DNA from: Dactylosporangium aurantiacum
GTDB lineage: Bacteria > Actinomycetota > Actinomycetes > Mycobacteriales > Micromonosporaceae
Direction of reading: 5' to 3'
Assembly: GCF_000716715.1 (NCBI RefSeq)
Contig: NZ_JNYJ01000007.1
Span: forward strand, 186,001 to 250,000
Length of the DNA stretch: 64,000 nucleotides
Below, in pieces: positions 53,087-61,223 of the stretch; within the stretch, counting starts at the first letter, position 1, and each line of letters opens with the position of its first letter. Made by a program: the position numbers and the translations under genes. The notes beneath the pieces were generated by a model. That model had not been told where the DNA came from and did not search any database. It was given only the letters and a program-made list of their open reading frames with translations.

Positions 53087-54601
53087 GTGTCGACCCTGCG
53101 TGACCTCGTCGAGGAGCACACCTCCCTCGCACCCGAGGACATCGAGCACCTGCACCGCCTCGCCGGCGACTGGCAGATCGTGTCCGACCTGTCCTTCGCC
53201 GACCTGCTCATGTGGGTGCCGATCGCGGACCGCGGCGAGTTCCTCTGCGTCGCGCAGGTGCGCCCCACCACCGCGCCGACCGCCTACCAGGACGACCAGG
53301 TCGGCCGGGTCTCCGGCGGGCCCGAGGTCGCGCACCTGGCGATCGTGCGGTCGCAGGGGCGGATCTGGCGCGAGGGCGACCCCGTCTGGTACGGCGACAT
53401 GCCCGCCCGCCACGAGGCGATCCCGGTCCGCCGGCGCGGCGAGTCGCAGGTCATCGCCGTCGTCGGGCGCGACACCAACCTCAGCACCGCCCGCACGCCG
53501 GCGCAGCTGGAGCTCAACTACCTGACCACCGCCGACGACCTGGCGCAGATGATCGCCGACGGCACGTTCCCGCCGCCGCGGCACCCGGGGGAGACCACCA
53601 GCGCCCCCCGCATCGGCGACGGCCTGGTCCGCCTCGACGCGTCCGGCAAGGTCACCTACGCCAGCCCCAACGCGCAGTCGGCGTACCGGCGGCTCGGGCT
53701 CGCCGCGCACCTGGTCGGTGAGAGCCTCGCCGAGATCACCGGCCGGCTCGTCGACGACCCCCTGGAGGGCAAGGACGCCACCGACCGGGTCCACTCCGCG
53801 CTGCGCGGCGACGCACCGGCCCGCAAGGAGCTGGAGGCCCGCGGCGCGACCGTGCTCATGCGGGCGCTGCCGCTGATGCCGGCGGGCGTGCCGATCGGCG
53901 CGCTGGTCCTGGTCCGCGACATCACCGAGGTCCGCCGCCGCGACCGGCAGCTCATGACGAAGGACGCCACGATCCGCGAGATCCACCACCGGGTCAAGAA
54001 CAACCTGCAGACCGTCGCCGCCCTGCTGCGGCTGCAGGCCCGGCGGGTCGGCGTCCCGGCCGCCCGGCACGCACTCGAGGAGTCGGTGCGCCGGGTCGCG
54101 TCGATCGCGCTGGTCCACGAGACCCTGTCGATGTCCGCCTCCGACACCGCGGACGAGGCGGTCGAGTTCGACGGCATCGTCGACCGGGTCGCCGCCGCCG
54201 CGGTGGAGGTCGCCGCCTCCGACTTCACCGTCGCGCTGCGCCGCGAGGGCGACTTCGGGGTGCTGCCCGCGGAGATCGCCACGCCGCTGGTCATGGTGCT
54301 CAACGAGCTGCTGCAGAACGCCGTCGAGCACGCGTTCGAGCCGTCGGGGGAAGGCGGGGAGCGCACCGGCGCGCCGGAGGTCGTCGTGTCCGTGCACCGC
54401 TTCCGCAAGCAGCTGCACGTGACCGTCGCCGACAACGGCCGCGGGTTGCCCGACACGTTCGACCTCGACAACAGCGAGCGGCTCGGGCTGCAGATTGTGC
54501 GGACCCTCGCCACCGGGGAGCTGCGCGGCACGATCGAGCTGCGCAGCCGCGCGGAGGGCGGCACGGAGGCCGTGATGGTCGTCCCACTGGCGAAACGCTG
54601 A
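53087..54601 (+). CDS. pdtaS: PdtaS-type sensor histidine kinase
   Basis: This 504-residue soluble kinase has a GAF-like region (about 10-150), a PAS domain (about 175-290) and a HisKA_2 dimerisation domain with the phosphorylation motif REIHHRVKNNLQ (H300/H301). An HWE/HisKA_2-type ATPase follows, with NELLQNAVEHAF and ADNGRGLP. The partner PdtaR (ANTAR RNA-binding response regulator) is encoded elsewhere, as in M. tuberculosis (Rv3220c). The GTG at 53087 starts the family-typical LRDLVEEHT. A terminator follows. Confidence 0.92.
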   Translation: MSTLRDLVEEHTSLAPEDIEHLHRLAGDWQIVSDLSFADLLMWVPIADRGEFLCVAQVRPTTAPTAYQDDQVGRVSGGPEVAHLAIVRSQGRIWREGDPVWYGDMPARHEAIPVRRRGESQVIAVVGRDTNLSTARTPAQLELNYLTTADDLAQMIADGTFPPPRHPGETTSAPRIGDGLVRLDASGKVTYASPNAQSAYRRLGLAAHLVGESLAEITGRLVDDPLEGKDATDRVHSALRGDAPARKELEARGATVLMRALPLMPAGVPIGALVLVRDITEVRRRDRQLMTKDATIREIHHRVKNNLQTVAALLRLQARRVGVPAARHALEESVRRVASIALVHETLSMSASDTADEAVEFDGIVDRVAAAAVEVAASDFTVALRREGDFGVLPAEIATPLVMVLNELLQNAVEHAFEPSGEGGERTGAPEVVVSVHRFRKQLHVTVADNGRGLPDTFDLDNSERLGLQIVRTLATGELRGTIELRSRAEGGTEAVMVVPLAKR

Positions 54602-54626
54602 AACCTACCGCAGTGTGGGACCGGCC

Positions 54627-54658
54627 GGGCATCATGCCCTCCGAACCAGGTGATGCCC
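54627..54658 (+). terminator. Terminator after pdtaS
   Basis: The arms GGGCATCA (54627-54634) and TGATGCCC (54651-54658) form an 8-bp stem, followed by TTCTGTATTTCC, 25 bp beyond the kinase stop. Confidence 0.65.
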
Positions 54659-54773
54659 TTCTGTATTTCCTATCGGCTGAGTCTTGTTTTTGTTGCGTCC
54701 TGGTGACGCGGGTTTGAGACAACCCTCACGCGGCCGTGGCGTAAGGACCGGTCGACGTGGAACACTGCACCTT

Positions 54774-54857
54774 ATGCACGCTGCTTCTCTGCGGCTCGTC
54801 AGCCGCCGACACGTCGACTACGGTCGCGTGCGCAGCGCCATGTGTCCGGCTTGCTGA
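54774..54857 (+). CDS. Cysteine-type leader peptide of the sulfur operon
   Basis: This 27-residue leader ORF starts MHAASLRLVSRRHVDYGRV and ends in SAMCPAC-stop. The RHVD..R..S...CxxC ending is the hallmark of the putative leader peptides that precede sulfur-metabolism genes in actinobacteria. Two cysteine codons just before the stop would make ribosomes pause when cysteine is scarce, so the leader is thought to couple cysteine supply to expression of the downstream sulfate-assimilation genes. It lies 133 bp upstream of the sulfite reductase gene. A 73-codon open frame that overlaps it is not coding. Confidence 0.8.
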   Translation: MHAASLRLVSRRHVDYGRVRSAMCPAC

Positions 54858-54990
54858 ACGCCGCCCGTCATCTTTTCCCGGGCGCGCGACTTCGCGCCGG
54901 ATTCTTCATGACATTGACGTCATCCATCGCGCATCTTCCGCGATAGGCCGGCGCTGGTTCGCGTGCTCTCAACCCTGAGAGGACGCCGAC

Positions 54991-56727
54991 ATGACGGTGA
55001 ACACCGTCCCGGCAGCAAACGCCGCACCCGCTCCCCGTCCCGCCGCCCGCGGTGGTGCACGGACCGGAGCCGGTGGGCGCCCTCGCGGCGAGGGGCAGTG
55101 GGCGCTCGGTCACCGCGAGCCGCTCAACCCCAACGAGCGCAGCAAGAAGGACGACAACCCGCTCAACGTCCGGGCCCGCATCGAGTCGATCTACGCGCTG
55201 CGCGGCTTCGACTCCATCGACCCCGCCGACCTGCGCGGCCGCTTCCGCTGGTTCGGCCTGTACACGCAGCGCAAGCCCGGCATCGACGGCGGCCGCACCG
55301 CGATCCTCGAACCCGAGGAGCTCGACGACAAGTACTTCATGCTGCGCATCCGCAGCGACGGCGGCCAGCTGAACCTGGCGCAGCTGCGCACCATCGCGTC
55401 GATCTCCACCCGCTTCGGCCGCGACACCGCCGACATCACCGACCGGCAGAACATCCAGCTGCACTGGATCCGCGTCGAGGACGTCCCGCAGATCTGGCAG
55501 GAGCTGGAGGCGGTCGGCCTGTCGACCACCGAGGCCTGCGGCGACACCCCCCGCGTCGTGCTCGGCAGCCCGATCGCCGGCGTCGCGGAGAGCGAGGTCC
55601 TCGACCCGACCGAGGCGATCACCGAGATCACCGCGAAGTACGTCGGCGACCCGTCGCTGTCGAACCTGCCGCGCAAGTTCAAGACCTCGATCTCGTGGCT
55701 GCCCGACACCCCGTACGAGGCGAACGACGTCTCCTTCGTCGGCGTCATCCACCCGGAGCACGGCCCCGGCTTCGACCTGTGGGTCGGTGGCGGCCTGTCG
55801 ACGAACCCGATGCTCGCCCAGCGCGTCGGCGTGTGGGTGCCGCTGCACGAGGTCGTCGACGTGTGGCACGGCGTCATCCAGATCTTCCGTGACTACGGCT
55901 ACCGCCGGCTGCGCAGCCGCGCCCGGCTGAAGTTCCTCGTCGCCGACTGGGGCGTGGCGAAGTTCCGCGAGGTGCTGGAGACCGAGTACCTCAAGCGCGC
56001 CCTGATCGACGGCCCGTCGCCGGAGCTGCCGGAGAAGCCGATCGACCACATCGGCGTGCACAAGCAGTGGGACGGCAAGTTCTTCGTCGGTGCCGCGCCC
56101 GTCGCCGGCCGCAGCTCCGGCACCCAGCTCGCCCGGGTCGCCGACCTCGCCGAGCGGTACGGCAGCGACCGGGTGCGGCTCACCCCGTACCAGAAGCTGA
56201 TCGTCCTGGACATCGCCGAGGCCGACACCGAGGCGGTCGTGCTGGGCCTGCGCGAGGCCGGCCTGGAGGCCCGCCCGTCCACCTGGCGGCGCAGCACCAT
56301 GGCGTGCACCGGCATCGAGTTCTGCAAGCTCGCGATCGTCGAGACGAAGGCGCGCGCCGCGGAGCTCGTCGAGCACCTCGAGGCGAAGGTCGCCGAGCTC
56401 GACGCCGACATCTCCATCCACCTCAACGGCTGTCCCAACGCGTGCGCCCGCACCCAGGTCGCCGACATCGGCCTCAAGGGCATGCTGGTGCGCGACGAGA
56501 CCACCGGCGACATGGTCGAGGGCTTCCAGATCCACCTCGGTGGCGGCCTCGGCATGGCGGCCGGACAGAACGCCGGCTTCGGCCGCAAGCTGCGCGGCCT
56601 GAAGACCACCGCCGCCGACCTGCCCTCCTACGTCGAGCGGGTCGCCAACCACTACCTGGCCGGACGCTCGTCCGGCGAGTCCTTCGCCCAGTGGGTCATG
56701 CGGGCGCCCGAGGAGCAGTTGCGATGA
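54991..56727 (+). CDS. Ferredoxin-dependent nitrite/sulfite reductase
   Basis: This 578-residue assimilatory reductase has siroheme and a 4Fe-4S cluster. The cluster cysteines are in TMACTGIEFCKLA and LNGCPNACAR near residues 437 and 480, and the N-terminal half has the ferredoxin-like domain. By context (cysH, cobalt/iron-chelatase, cysteine leader) it is a six-electron sulfite reductase, not a nitrite reductase. The protein starts with an Ala/Pro-rich tail of about 30 residues. Its stop overlaps the start of the zinc-ribbon gene (ATGA). Confidence 0.92.
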   Translation: MTVNTVPAANAAPAPRPAARGGARTGAGGRPRGEGQWALGHREPLNPNERSKKDDNPLNVRARIESIYALRGFDSIDPADLRGRFRWFGLYTQRKPGIDGGRTAILEPEELDDKYFMLRIRSDGGQLNLAQLRTIASISTRFGRDTADITDRQNIQLHWIRVEDVPQIWQELEAVGLSTTEACGDTPRVVLGSPIAGVAESEVLDPTEAITEITAKYVGDPSLSNLPRKFKTSISWLPDTPYEANDVSFVGVIHPEHGPGFDLWVGGGLSTNPMLAQRVGVWVPLHEVVDVWHGVIQIFRDYGYRRLRSRARLKFLVADWGVAKFREVLETEYLKRALIDGPSPELPEKPIDHIGVHKQWDGKFFVGAAPVAGRSSGTQLARVADLAERYGSDRVRLTPYQKLIVLDIAEADTEAVVLGLREAGLEARPSTWRRSTMACTGIEFCKLAIVETKARAAELVEHLEAKVAELDADISIHLNGCPNACARTQVADIGLKGMLVRDETTGDMVEGFQIHLGGGLGMAAGQNAGFGRKLRGLKTTAADLPSYVERVANHYLAGRSSGESFAQWVMRAPEEQLR

Positions 56728-56885
56728 GCGAACGGATGGCTCCGCTGTACTGCCCGTACTGCGGGGACGAGGACCTACGGCCACACGAAGAGACCCACGG
56801 CGCATGGGAGTGCCGCAGCTGCGCACGGGTCTTCGCACTGAAATTCCTGGGGCTCGCGGCACACCTGTTGGAGGCGAAGCGATGA
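56724..56885 (+). CDS. Small zinc-ribbon protein of the sulfur operon
   Basis: This 53-residue protein has a zinc ribbon with two CxxC pairs (YCPYC near 9-13 and CRSC near 30-33) and a C-terminal amphipathic helix. It overlaps the sulfite reductase stop and the cysH start by 4 bp each (ATGA at both ends). Such tight embedding suggests that it helps sulfite reductase or CysH, perhaps in metal or sulfur handling. No catalytic motif is visible. Confidence 0.8.
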   Translation: MSERMAPLYCPYCGDEDLRPHEETHGAWECRSCARVFALKFLGLAAHLLEAKR

Positions 56886-57592
56886 GCACAGCCGTTGCAC
56901 GTACCCGAGAAGAGTCCATCGCCCTGGCCAAGGAGGCGTCGGCCCGGCTCGAGGGCCAGCCCGCCGACAAGATCGTGGAGTGGGCCGCCGGCGAGTTCGG
57001 CGACCGGTTCTGTGTGACCAGCTCGTTCGCCGACGCCGTCCTCGCCCACGTGGTGTCGAAGGTGGTGCCCGGCGTGCCGGTCATCTTCCTCGACACGGGC
57101 CTGCACTTCGCCGAGACGCTGCGGGTCCGCGAGGTCGTGCAGCGGACGCTGCCGGTGACCGTCCGCTCGATCCGCCCGCGGCAGACCGTCGCCGAGCAGG
57201 ACGCCGAGTTCGGGCCCCGGCTCTACGCCCGCGACCCCGACGAGTGCTGCTTCCTGCGCAAGATCGAGCCGCTGGAGCGGGCCCTGGAGGACTACGACGC
57301 ATGGGCCGCCGGCCTGCGCCGCGACGAGTCGCCCAGCCGCGCCAACACGCCGATCGTGAGCTTCGAGCAGGCCCGCGGCAAGTTCAAGGTGTCGCCCCTG
57401 GCCCAGTGGACGCAGGCCGACGTCGACGCGTACATCTCCCGCTGGAACGTGCCGGTCAACGCCCTCATGCGGCAGGGGTACGCCTCCGTCGGCTGCTGGC
57501 CGTGCACCCGGCGGACCCCTCCCGGCGGCGACCCGCGCGGCGGGCGCTGGCCGATGTTCGACAAGACCGAGTGCGGGTTGCACACGGGATGA
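56882..57592 (+). CDS. cysH: Assimilatory adenylyl-sulfate reductase
   Basis: The protein is 236 residues. The N-terminal PAPS-reductase-like fold has SSFADAVLAHV. The cluster-binding cysteines C122-C123 (DECCFLRK) and C205/C208 (GCWPC) identify the iron-sulfur APS reductase type. The catalytic C231 lies in the final ECGLHTG. It reduces adenylyl sulfate to sulfite, the step before the sulfite reductase gene product. The stop overlaps the ATG of the following mini-ORF (ATGA). Confidence 0.93.
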   Translation: MSTAVARTREESIALAKEASARLEGQPADKIVEWAAGEFGDRFCVTSSFADAVLAHVVSKVVPGVPVIFLDTGLHFAETLRVREVVQRTLPVTVRSIRPRQTVAEQDAEFGPRLYARDPDECCFLRKIEPLERALEDYDAWAAGLRRDESPSRANTPIVSFEQARGKFKVSPLAQWTQADVDAYISRWNVPVNALMRQGYASVGCWPCTRRTPPGGDPRGGRWPMFDKTECGLHTG

Positions 57593-57672
57593 CCGGCCCG
57601 GAGCGCAGCGGAGGGCTGGGCGTCCCGTGTGGGTTCTGTCAGGGCGGCGCCGCGAAGGGCCCGGCGTGACCG
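57587..57672 (+). repeat. Intercistronic element, copy 3, with coupled 26-codon mini-ORF
   Basis: Between cysH and the chelatase gene lies a 77-bp element encoding a mini-ORF (57589-57669) that starts MTGPERSGGL and ends AAKGPA. Its ATG overlaps the cysH stop and its stop overlaps the next GTG (GTGA). The first 30 bases match copy 2 at 27 positions. The second core GGCGGCGCCG follows. Short flanking direct repeats (TGACCG) occur at both edges. Confidence 0.68.
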
Positions 57673-58406
57673 CTGTGCTCCTGGTGGCGCACGGGTCCGC
57701 GGACCCGCGGGCGGCGGCCTCGACGAGGGCCCTCGCCCGCGCGGTCGCGGCCCAGCGCCCCGGGCTGGACGTGCGGACCGCCTACCTCGACCACGCCGGG
57801 CCCCGCCCGGACGCGGTCCTGCACGACATGCAGCGGCTCGGGCACCGCTCGGCGGTCGTGGTGCCGCTGCTGCTCACGTCCGCGTTCCACGGCCGGGTCG
57901 ACCTGCCGGCGGTGATCGCCCGCGCGTATGCCGACGGCCTGACCATGCGGGTGGTCACCACCGACGTGCTCGGGCCGGTCGGCGGCGTCGTGCATCCCCT
58001 GCTCGTCGCCGGGCTGCGCCGCCAGCTGCCGGCCGTGGCGCCGGACGGGGTCGTCATGGTCGCCGCCGGTACCCGCGACGACCTGGCCAGACGCACCGTG
58101 GACCTGGCCGCGGCCGCGCTCGGCCAGCAGCTGGGGCTGCCGTGCCGGGCGGCGTTCGCGTCGGGCTCACCGGTCACCGGCGCCGTCGCCGTGGCCGCGC
58201 TGCGCGCGCAGGGCTGCGCCCGGGTCGCGATCGCCTCGTACTTCCTGGCCACCGGCAGGCTGCACGAGGCCGCCGTCGCCTCCGCCGTGTCCGCGGGCGC
58301 CCTCGCGCCGGCCGCGGAGCCGCTGGGGCGCGCCCTGGACCTGGCCCGGCTGGTCGTGGCCCGGGTCGCGGCGGTTTCACCGGAGACGGTCGATCTGGCT
58401 GCCTGA
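57666..58406 (+). CDS. Sirohydrochlorin chelatase-like protein
   Basis: The protein is 246 residues with the CbiX/SirB double-domain layout. The first metal-binding histidine is in LLVAHGSADPRA (about 6-15), the second in PLLLTSAFHGRVD. In the sulfur operon it should insert iron into sirohydrochlorin to make siroheme for the sulfite reductase. The GTG at 57666 is preceded by GAAGGG, which belongs to the inserted intercistronic element. Confidence 0.88.
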   Translation: MTAVLLVAHGSADPRAAASTRALARAVAAQRPGLDVRTAYLDHAGPRPDAVLHDMQRLGHRSAVVVPLLLTSAFHGRVDLPAVIARAYADGLTMRVVTTDVLGPVGGVVHPLLVAGLRRQLPAVAPDGVVMVAAGTRDDLARRTVDLAAAALGQQLGLPCRAAFASGSPVTGAVAVAALRAQGCARVAIASYFLATGRLHEAAVASAVSAGALAPAAEPLGRALDLARLVVARVAAVSPETVDLAA

Positions 58407-58441
58407 GGGCCGCCGTGGATGCCGGCGGTTACGGTGGACGC

Positions 58442-58900
58442 ATGCAGATGACATGCCCGAAGTGCCGCGGCGAGATGCGGCAGTACGAGCGCAGCGGTGT
58501 CACGGTCGACCAGTGCCTGGAGTGCCGTGGGATCTTCCTCGACCGTGGCGAGCTGGAGAAGCTCGTCGACGCGGAGAACGCCTGGCGCGGTGGGCGTGCT
58601 CCGCAGCCCGGCGCCCCGGGTGTCCCCGGTGTCCCGCCCGGGTTTCCGCCGCCGGGTGCGCCGCAGGGCTATCCGCCGCCCGGCGCCACGCAGGCGTACC
58701 CGCAGCAGCCCGCCTACGGTCAGCAGCCGTACGGCCAGCCCGGCTACGGCCAGCCAGCGTACGGTCAACCGGCCTACGGCCAGCCGGCGCACGGCCAGCC
58801 GCATTATCCGCAGCAGCACGGCCACTACGGTCATTACGGCCATCACAAGAAGCGCAAGAAGCACCACCGGGAGAGCTTCTTCGAGGAGCTGTTCGACTGA
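58442..58900 (+). CDS. zf-TFIIB protein with YGQP-repeat tail
   Basis: The protein is 152 residues. The first 45 residues form a TFIIB-like zinc ribbon (TCPKCRGEM and QCLECRGIFLDRGELEKL). The rest is a low-complexity Pro/Gly/Tyr/Gln tail with repeated YGQPAYGQP units (about 85-120), a His-rich run and a basic end (HHKKRKKHHRESFFEELFD). Tails of this kind are intrinsically disordered and might phase-separate or bind metal or nucleic acid. The function is unknown. Confidence 0.82.
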   Translation: MQMTCPKCRGEMRQYERSGVTVDQCLECRGIFLDRGELEKLVDAENAWRGGRAPQPGAPGVPGVPPGFPPPGAPQGYPPPGATQAYPQQPAYGQQPYGQPGYGQPAYGQPAYGQPAHGQPHYPQQHGHYGHYGHHKKRKKHHRESFFEELFD

Positions 58901-58936
58901 GCGTTCTTGCCCTCGCTCGTCAGTGCTCCGGCATGC

Positions 58937-58970
58937 GAAACGCCCCGGCCGACCCGGCCGGGGCATTTTC
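58937..58970 (+). terminator. Rho-independent terminator
   Basis: A stem GCCCCGGCC (58942-58950) and GGCCGGGGC (58956-58964), flanked by AAAC and ATTTTC, lies 41 bp past the zinc-finger gene and between it and the convergent whiB1 gene. Confidence 0.8.
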
Positions 58971-59023
58971 GTCTGCGTCTTCGCGCTTCGTCAGCGCTTT
59001 GTTTGTGTGCGGTTATGGCAAGG

Positions 59024-59281
59024 CTATGCGGAGTGAGCGCGGACCCGGAGGCCGCCGCGACGCTTCATCAAGCGACGCTCGTCTTCGCTCATTCCGCCCC
59101 AGACGCCTGCGTCCTGACCCGAGTCGAGTGCCCATTGCAGGCAGTCACTGGTCACGGAGCAGCGCTGGCAGACTGCCTTCGCCTGCTCGACCTGCAGCAA
59201 CGCGGGGCCGGAAGTCCCAATGGGGAAGAACAGCTCCGGGTCCTCGTCGCGGCAGAGGGCATGGTGGCGCCAGTCCGACAT
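59024..59281 (-). CDS. whiB1: Transcription regulator WhiB1 (WblE)
   Basis: This 85-residue WhiB protein has cluster ligands C10, C38, C41 and C47 (ALCRDEDPELFFP and CQRC..DCLQW), followed by GVWGGMSEDERR. Length and sequence match WhiB1, an essential [4Fe-4S] protein that senses nitric oxide. The ATG at 59281 has AAGGAG upstream. The long 5' region contains a CRP-like site at 59416-59431, in keeping with the CRP control of whiB1 known in M. tuberculosis. Confidence 0.95.
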   Translation of the reverse strand: MSDWRHHALCRDEDPELFFPIGTSGPALLQVEQAKAVCQRCSVTSDCLQWALDSGQDAGVWGGMSEDERRLMKRRGGLRVRAHSA

Positions 59282-59661
59282 GGCGGCAACACTCCTTGTT
59301 GTTTTCGCGGATCGTTGTTGATGATTCCCTATATGCATCTCGCGTAACGTCTCGGCTAGGCGGAGCCTGAAGATCCGTAACGCGCCTGCGGGCAACGCTC
59401 AGTGTTCGTTTCGCTTGTGAATGCTTTCACGAACTACCGCGATGTCAAGGGGTCCAAACCAAGAAAATCCAAGTCGGTGAGCAAGCTCACGTACTGTTTG
59501 TCCGATTTTAATGTGGTTGGGGACCCTGAATCGCAACAGTCAGTTACCAATGTAGTACGGTTTGGTCAACGACCGGAGGGGTTTGGGGGATGCGGTCGCG
59601 GTGTCTCCGTCGCGACTCTCTGCAACTTTCTCCCCCTTCGGTGGACGTCGCCGGGGGTGAC
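59282..59661. promoter_or_regulatory. Long whiB1 leader region
   Basis: These 380 bp hold no gene and are clearly lower in G+C than their surroundings between about 59400 and 59560. The CRP-like palindrome is at 59416-59431. A short hairpin GAGCAAGCTC lies near 59478. The 3' end of the lipid-kinase gene abuts the far side. Nothing else is recognised; a noncoding RNA is possible but unproven. Confidence 0.5.
59416..59431. promoter_or_regulatory. CRP/Cmr-like site upstream of whiB1
   Basis: The sequence TGTGA-ATGCTT-TCACG matches the cAMP-receptor-protein consensus TGTGA-N6-TCACA at nine of ten positions. It is about 135 bp upstream of the whiB1 start. Confidence 0.6.
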
Positions 59662-60597
59662 TCAACACACTACGCGTAACGCCCCCGGCACGGACGCGAA
59701 ATCCAGTTTGTCGCACTCTCCGAGGTACTCCCCGTCGACCTGGAAAGCGATCGGTTTGGCAGCGGTGAGCGTGAACCCGGCCAGATCGTGCATCCGCAGC
59801 ACCTGCTTACCCTTCGGGTCGACACCCCGCACGAGCTGGGACATCGTCCGGACCGTGCTGCCGACCTGCATCTGCAGCAGGCCCAGCACGTCCAGCCCCG
59901 TGTCGAAGGAGGCACGCGGATTCGGATCCACCGGCCGCTCGCCGATGTAGGTCCACGGTGCGGTGTTCTGCACCAACATCCACGTTAGCCCGGATCTGGC
60001 CGGTTCGCCCGGGACCTCGAGCGTGAGCAGCGGCACCCGGCGGTTCGTCGACGCGTACTGCTGCGCGATCGAACGGAAATACAGCCACGGCGTGGACGTC
60101 GAACCACGGTGCCGGGCCTGGTCGACGCGCCGCACGACCTCCGCGTCGAGCCCCATACCGGCACAGAACGTGAAATACCGGTCGTCCGCGCGGCCGAGGC
60201 CGACGATCCGCTCCCTCCGGTCCCGCAGCGCCTCCAGGATCGCGCCGGTGCCCTCGGCCCAGTCACTCGGCAACCCCAGCGCCCGGGCGAACACGTTCGT
60301 CGAGCCGCCGGGGACCACCGCGAGGGCCGGCCGCTCCTGCGCCCGCCCCGCCGACGGGCCGGCGTCGAACGTCATCAGCCCGTTCACCGCCTCGTTGACG
60401 GTGCCGTCCCCGCCGAGCGTCACGACCAGGTCGAACCCCTGCCGGGCCGCGTCGCGCGCCAGCTCCACCCCGTGGCCTTTGCGCTGCGTGTACGCCACCT
60501 CCAGGTCGACCTGGCTGCGCAACGCCCGCACCAGGATGTCCCGGCCGCGCTCGGTGGTGGTCGTCGCGTTCGGGTTGACGACCAGGAGGGCTCGCAT
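59662..60597 (-). CDS. Diacylglycerol kinase-like lipid kinase
   Basis: The protein is 311 residues with the DAGK catalytic domain: VVTLGGDGTVNEAVNGL (GGDGT at 62-66) and VVPGGSTNVFARALGLP, then FTFCAGMGLDAEVVRRVD. The family phosphorylates diacylglycerol or sphingoid or ceramide lipids; the lipid here is not known. Neighbourhood beside whiB1 recalls Rv3218. The start at 60597 gives MRALLVVNPNA, the family N-terminus. Confidence 0.9.
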   Translation of the reverse strand: MRALLVVNPNATTTTERGRDILVRALRSQVDLEVAYTQRKGHGVELARDAARQGFDLVVTLGGDGTVNEAVNGLMTFDAGPSAGRAQERPALAVVPGGSTNVFARALGLPSDWAEGTGAILEALRDRRERIVGLGRADDRYFTFCAGMGLDAEVVRRVDQARHRGSTSTPWLYFRSIAQQYASTNRRVPLLTLEVPGEPARSGLTWMLVQNTAPWTYIGERPVDPNPRASFDTGLDVLGLLQMQVGSTVRTMSQLVRGVDPKGKQVLRMHDLAGFTLTAAKPIAFQVDGEYLGECDKLDFASVPGALRVVC

Positions 60598-60694
60598 GGG
60601 CGGCACTGTACCCGCTCTCCAGCGCGATAAGGTTGGCGCGCGGGACACGGAGCCCTGCACGGTCCCGTGCGGTTTTCTTCGAAAGGAACGTCAG

Positions 60695-61090
60695 GTGAGC
60701 GGCACGGCAGCACCCGAACAGGCGCCGGCGACCCTGCGGTGGGCGGTGCGGCTGCTGTTCGTGGAAGGCGCCGGGCTCGCCCTGCTGACGCTGCTGTTCG
60801 TGTACTTCGACCTCACCAGCGAGTGGACCGCCGCCGAGATCGCCCTGTCGACCACCGGCTACCTGGCGCTCATGACCGTGCTCTTCCTGTCCGTCGCCGT
60901 CGCGCTGCACCGCCGCCGCCGCTGGGCCCGCGGCCCCGGCATCGTCGCCCAGATGCTGCAGATGCCGATCGGCTGGACGATGCTGACCCACGGCCAGCCC
61001 CTGATCGGCGTCCCGCTCTTCGCCCTCGGCCTCGCCGGCGCGATCCTGCTGTTCGCGCCGTCGACCCGGATCGCGCTCGGCATCCGCTGA
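60695..61090 (+). CDS. Small four-helix membrane protein
   Basis: This 131-residue protein has four predicted helices (about 22-42, 52-73, 80-97 and 105-125). The GTG at 60695 follows GAAAGGA. The only charged loop (HRRRRRWARG) is predicted to face the cytoplasm. No family is recognised. Its last 21 bp are tandemly duplicated just after the stop. Confidence 0.75.
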   Translation: MSGTAAPEQAPATLRWAVRLLFVEGAGLALLTLLFVYFDLTSEWTAAEIALSTTGYLALMTVLFLSVAVALHRRRRWARGPGIVAQMLQMPIGWTMLTHGQPLIGVPLFALGLAGAILLFAPSTRIALGIR

Positions 61091-61113
61091 GCCGCGCTCG
61101 GCATCCGCTGGGC
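61072..61113. repeat. 21-bp tandem copy of a gene 3' end
   Basis: The segment containing the last codons and the TGA of the membrane-protein gene (61072-61092, CGCGCTCGGCATCCGCTGAG) is repeated immediately after (61093-61113) with one difference, which removes the stop. Confidence 0.75.
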
Positions 61114-61125
61114 GGCGGTGGTCCG

Positions 61126-61170
61126 GGCTCCTGAGCGTGGCGGAGCGAGCTCCGCCGAAATGTAGGAGCC
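61126..61170 (+). terminator. Nested hairpin terminator
   Basis: An inner perfect stem, GGCGGAGC-GA-GCTCCGCC (61139-61156), lies within an outer stem GGCTCCT/AGGAGCC (61126-61132 and 61164-61170). It follows the membrane-protein gene. There is no T-tract, so a factor-dependent end or a regulatory hairpin is possible. Confidence 0.5.
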
Positions 61171-61223
61171 GGGGCGGCATTGCAGGTCCCGCCGATGGCC
61201 GGTGTGGCATACGCTGATTTGTC

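Noticed and set aside
54757..54978. A 73-codon cysteine-containing open frame before the sulfite reductase gene
   Set aside because: It overlaps the leader peptide in another frame. The 27-codon reading matches the known RHVD..CxxC leader type, this one matches nothing.
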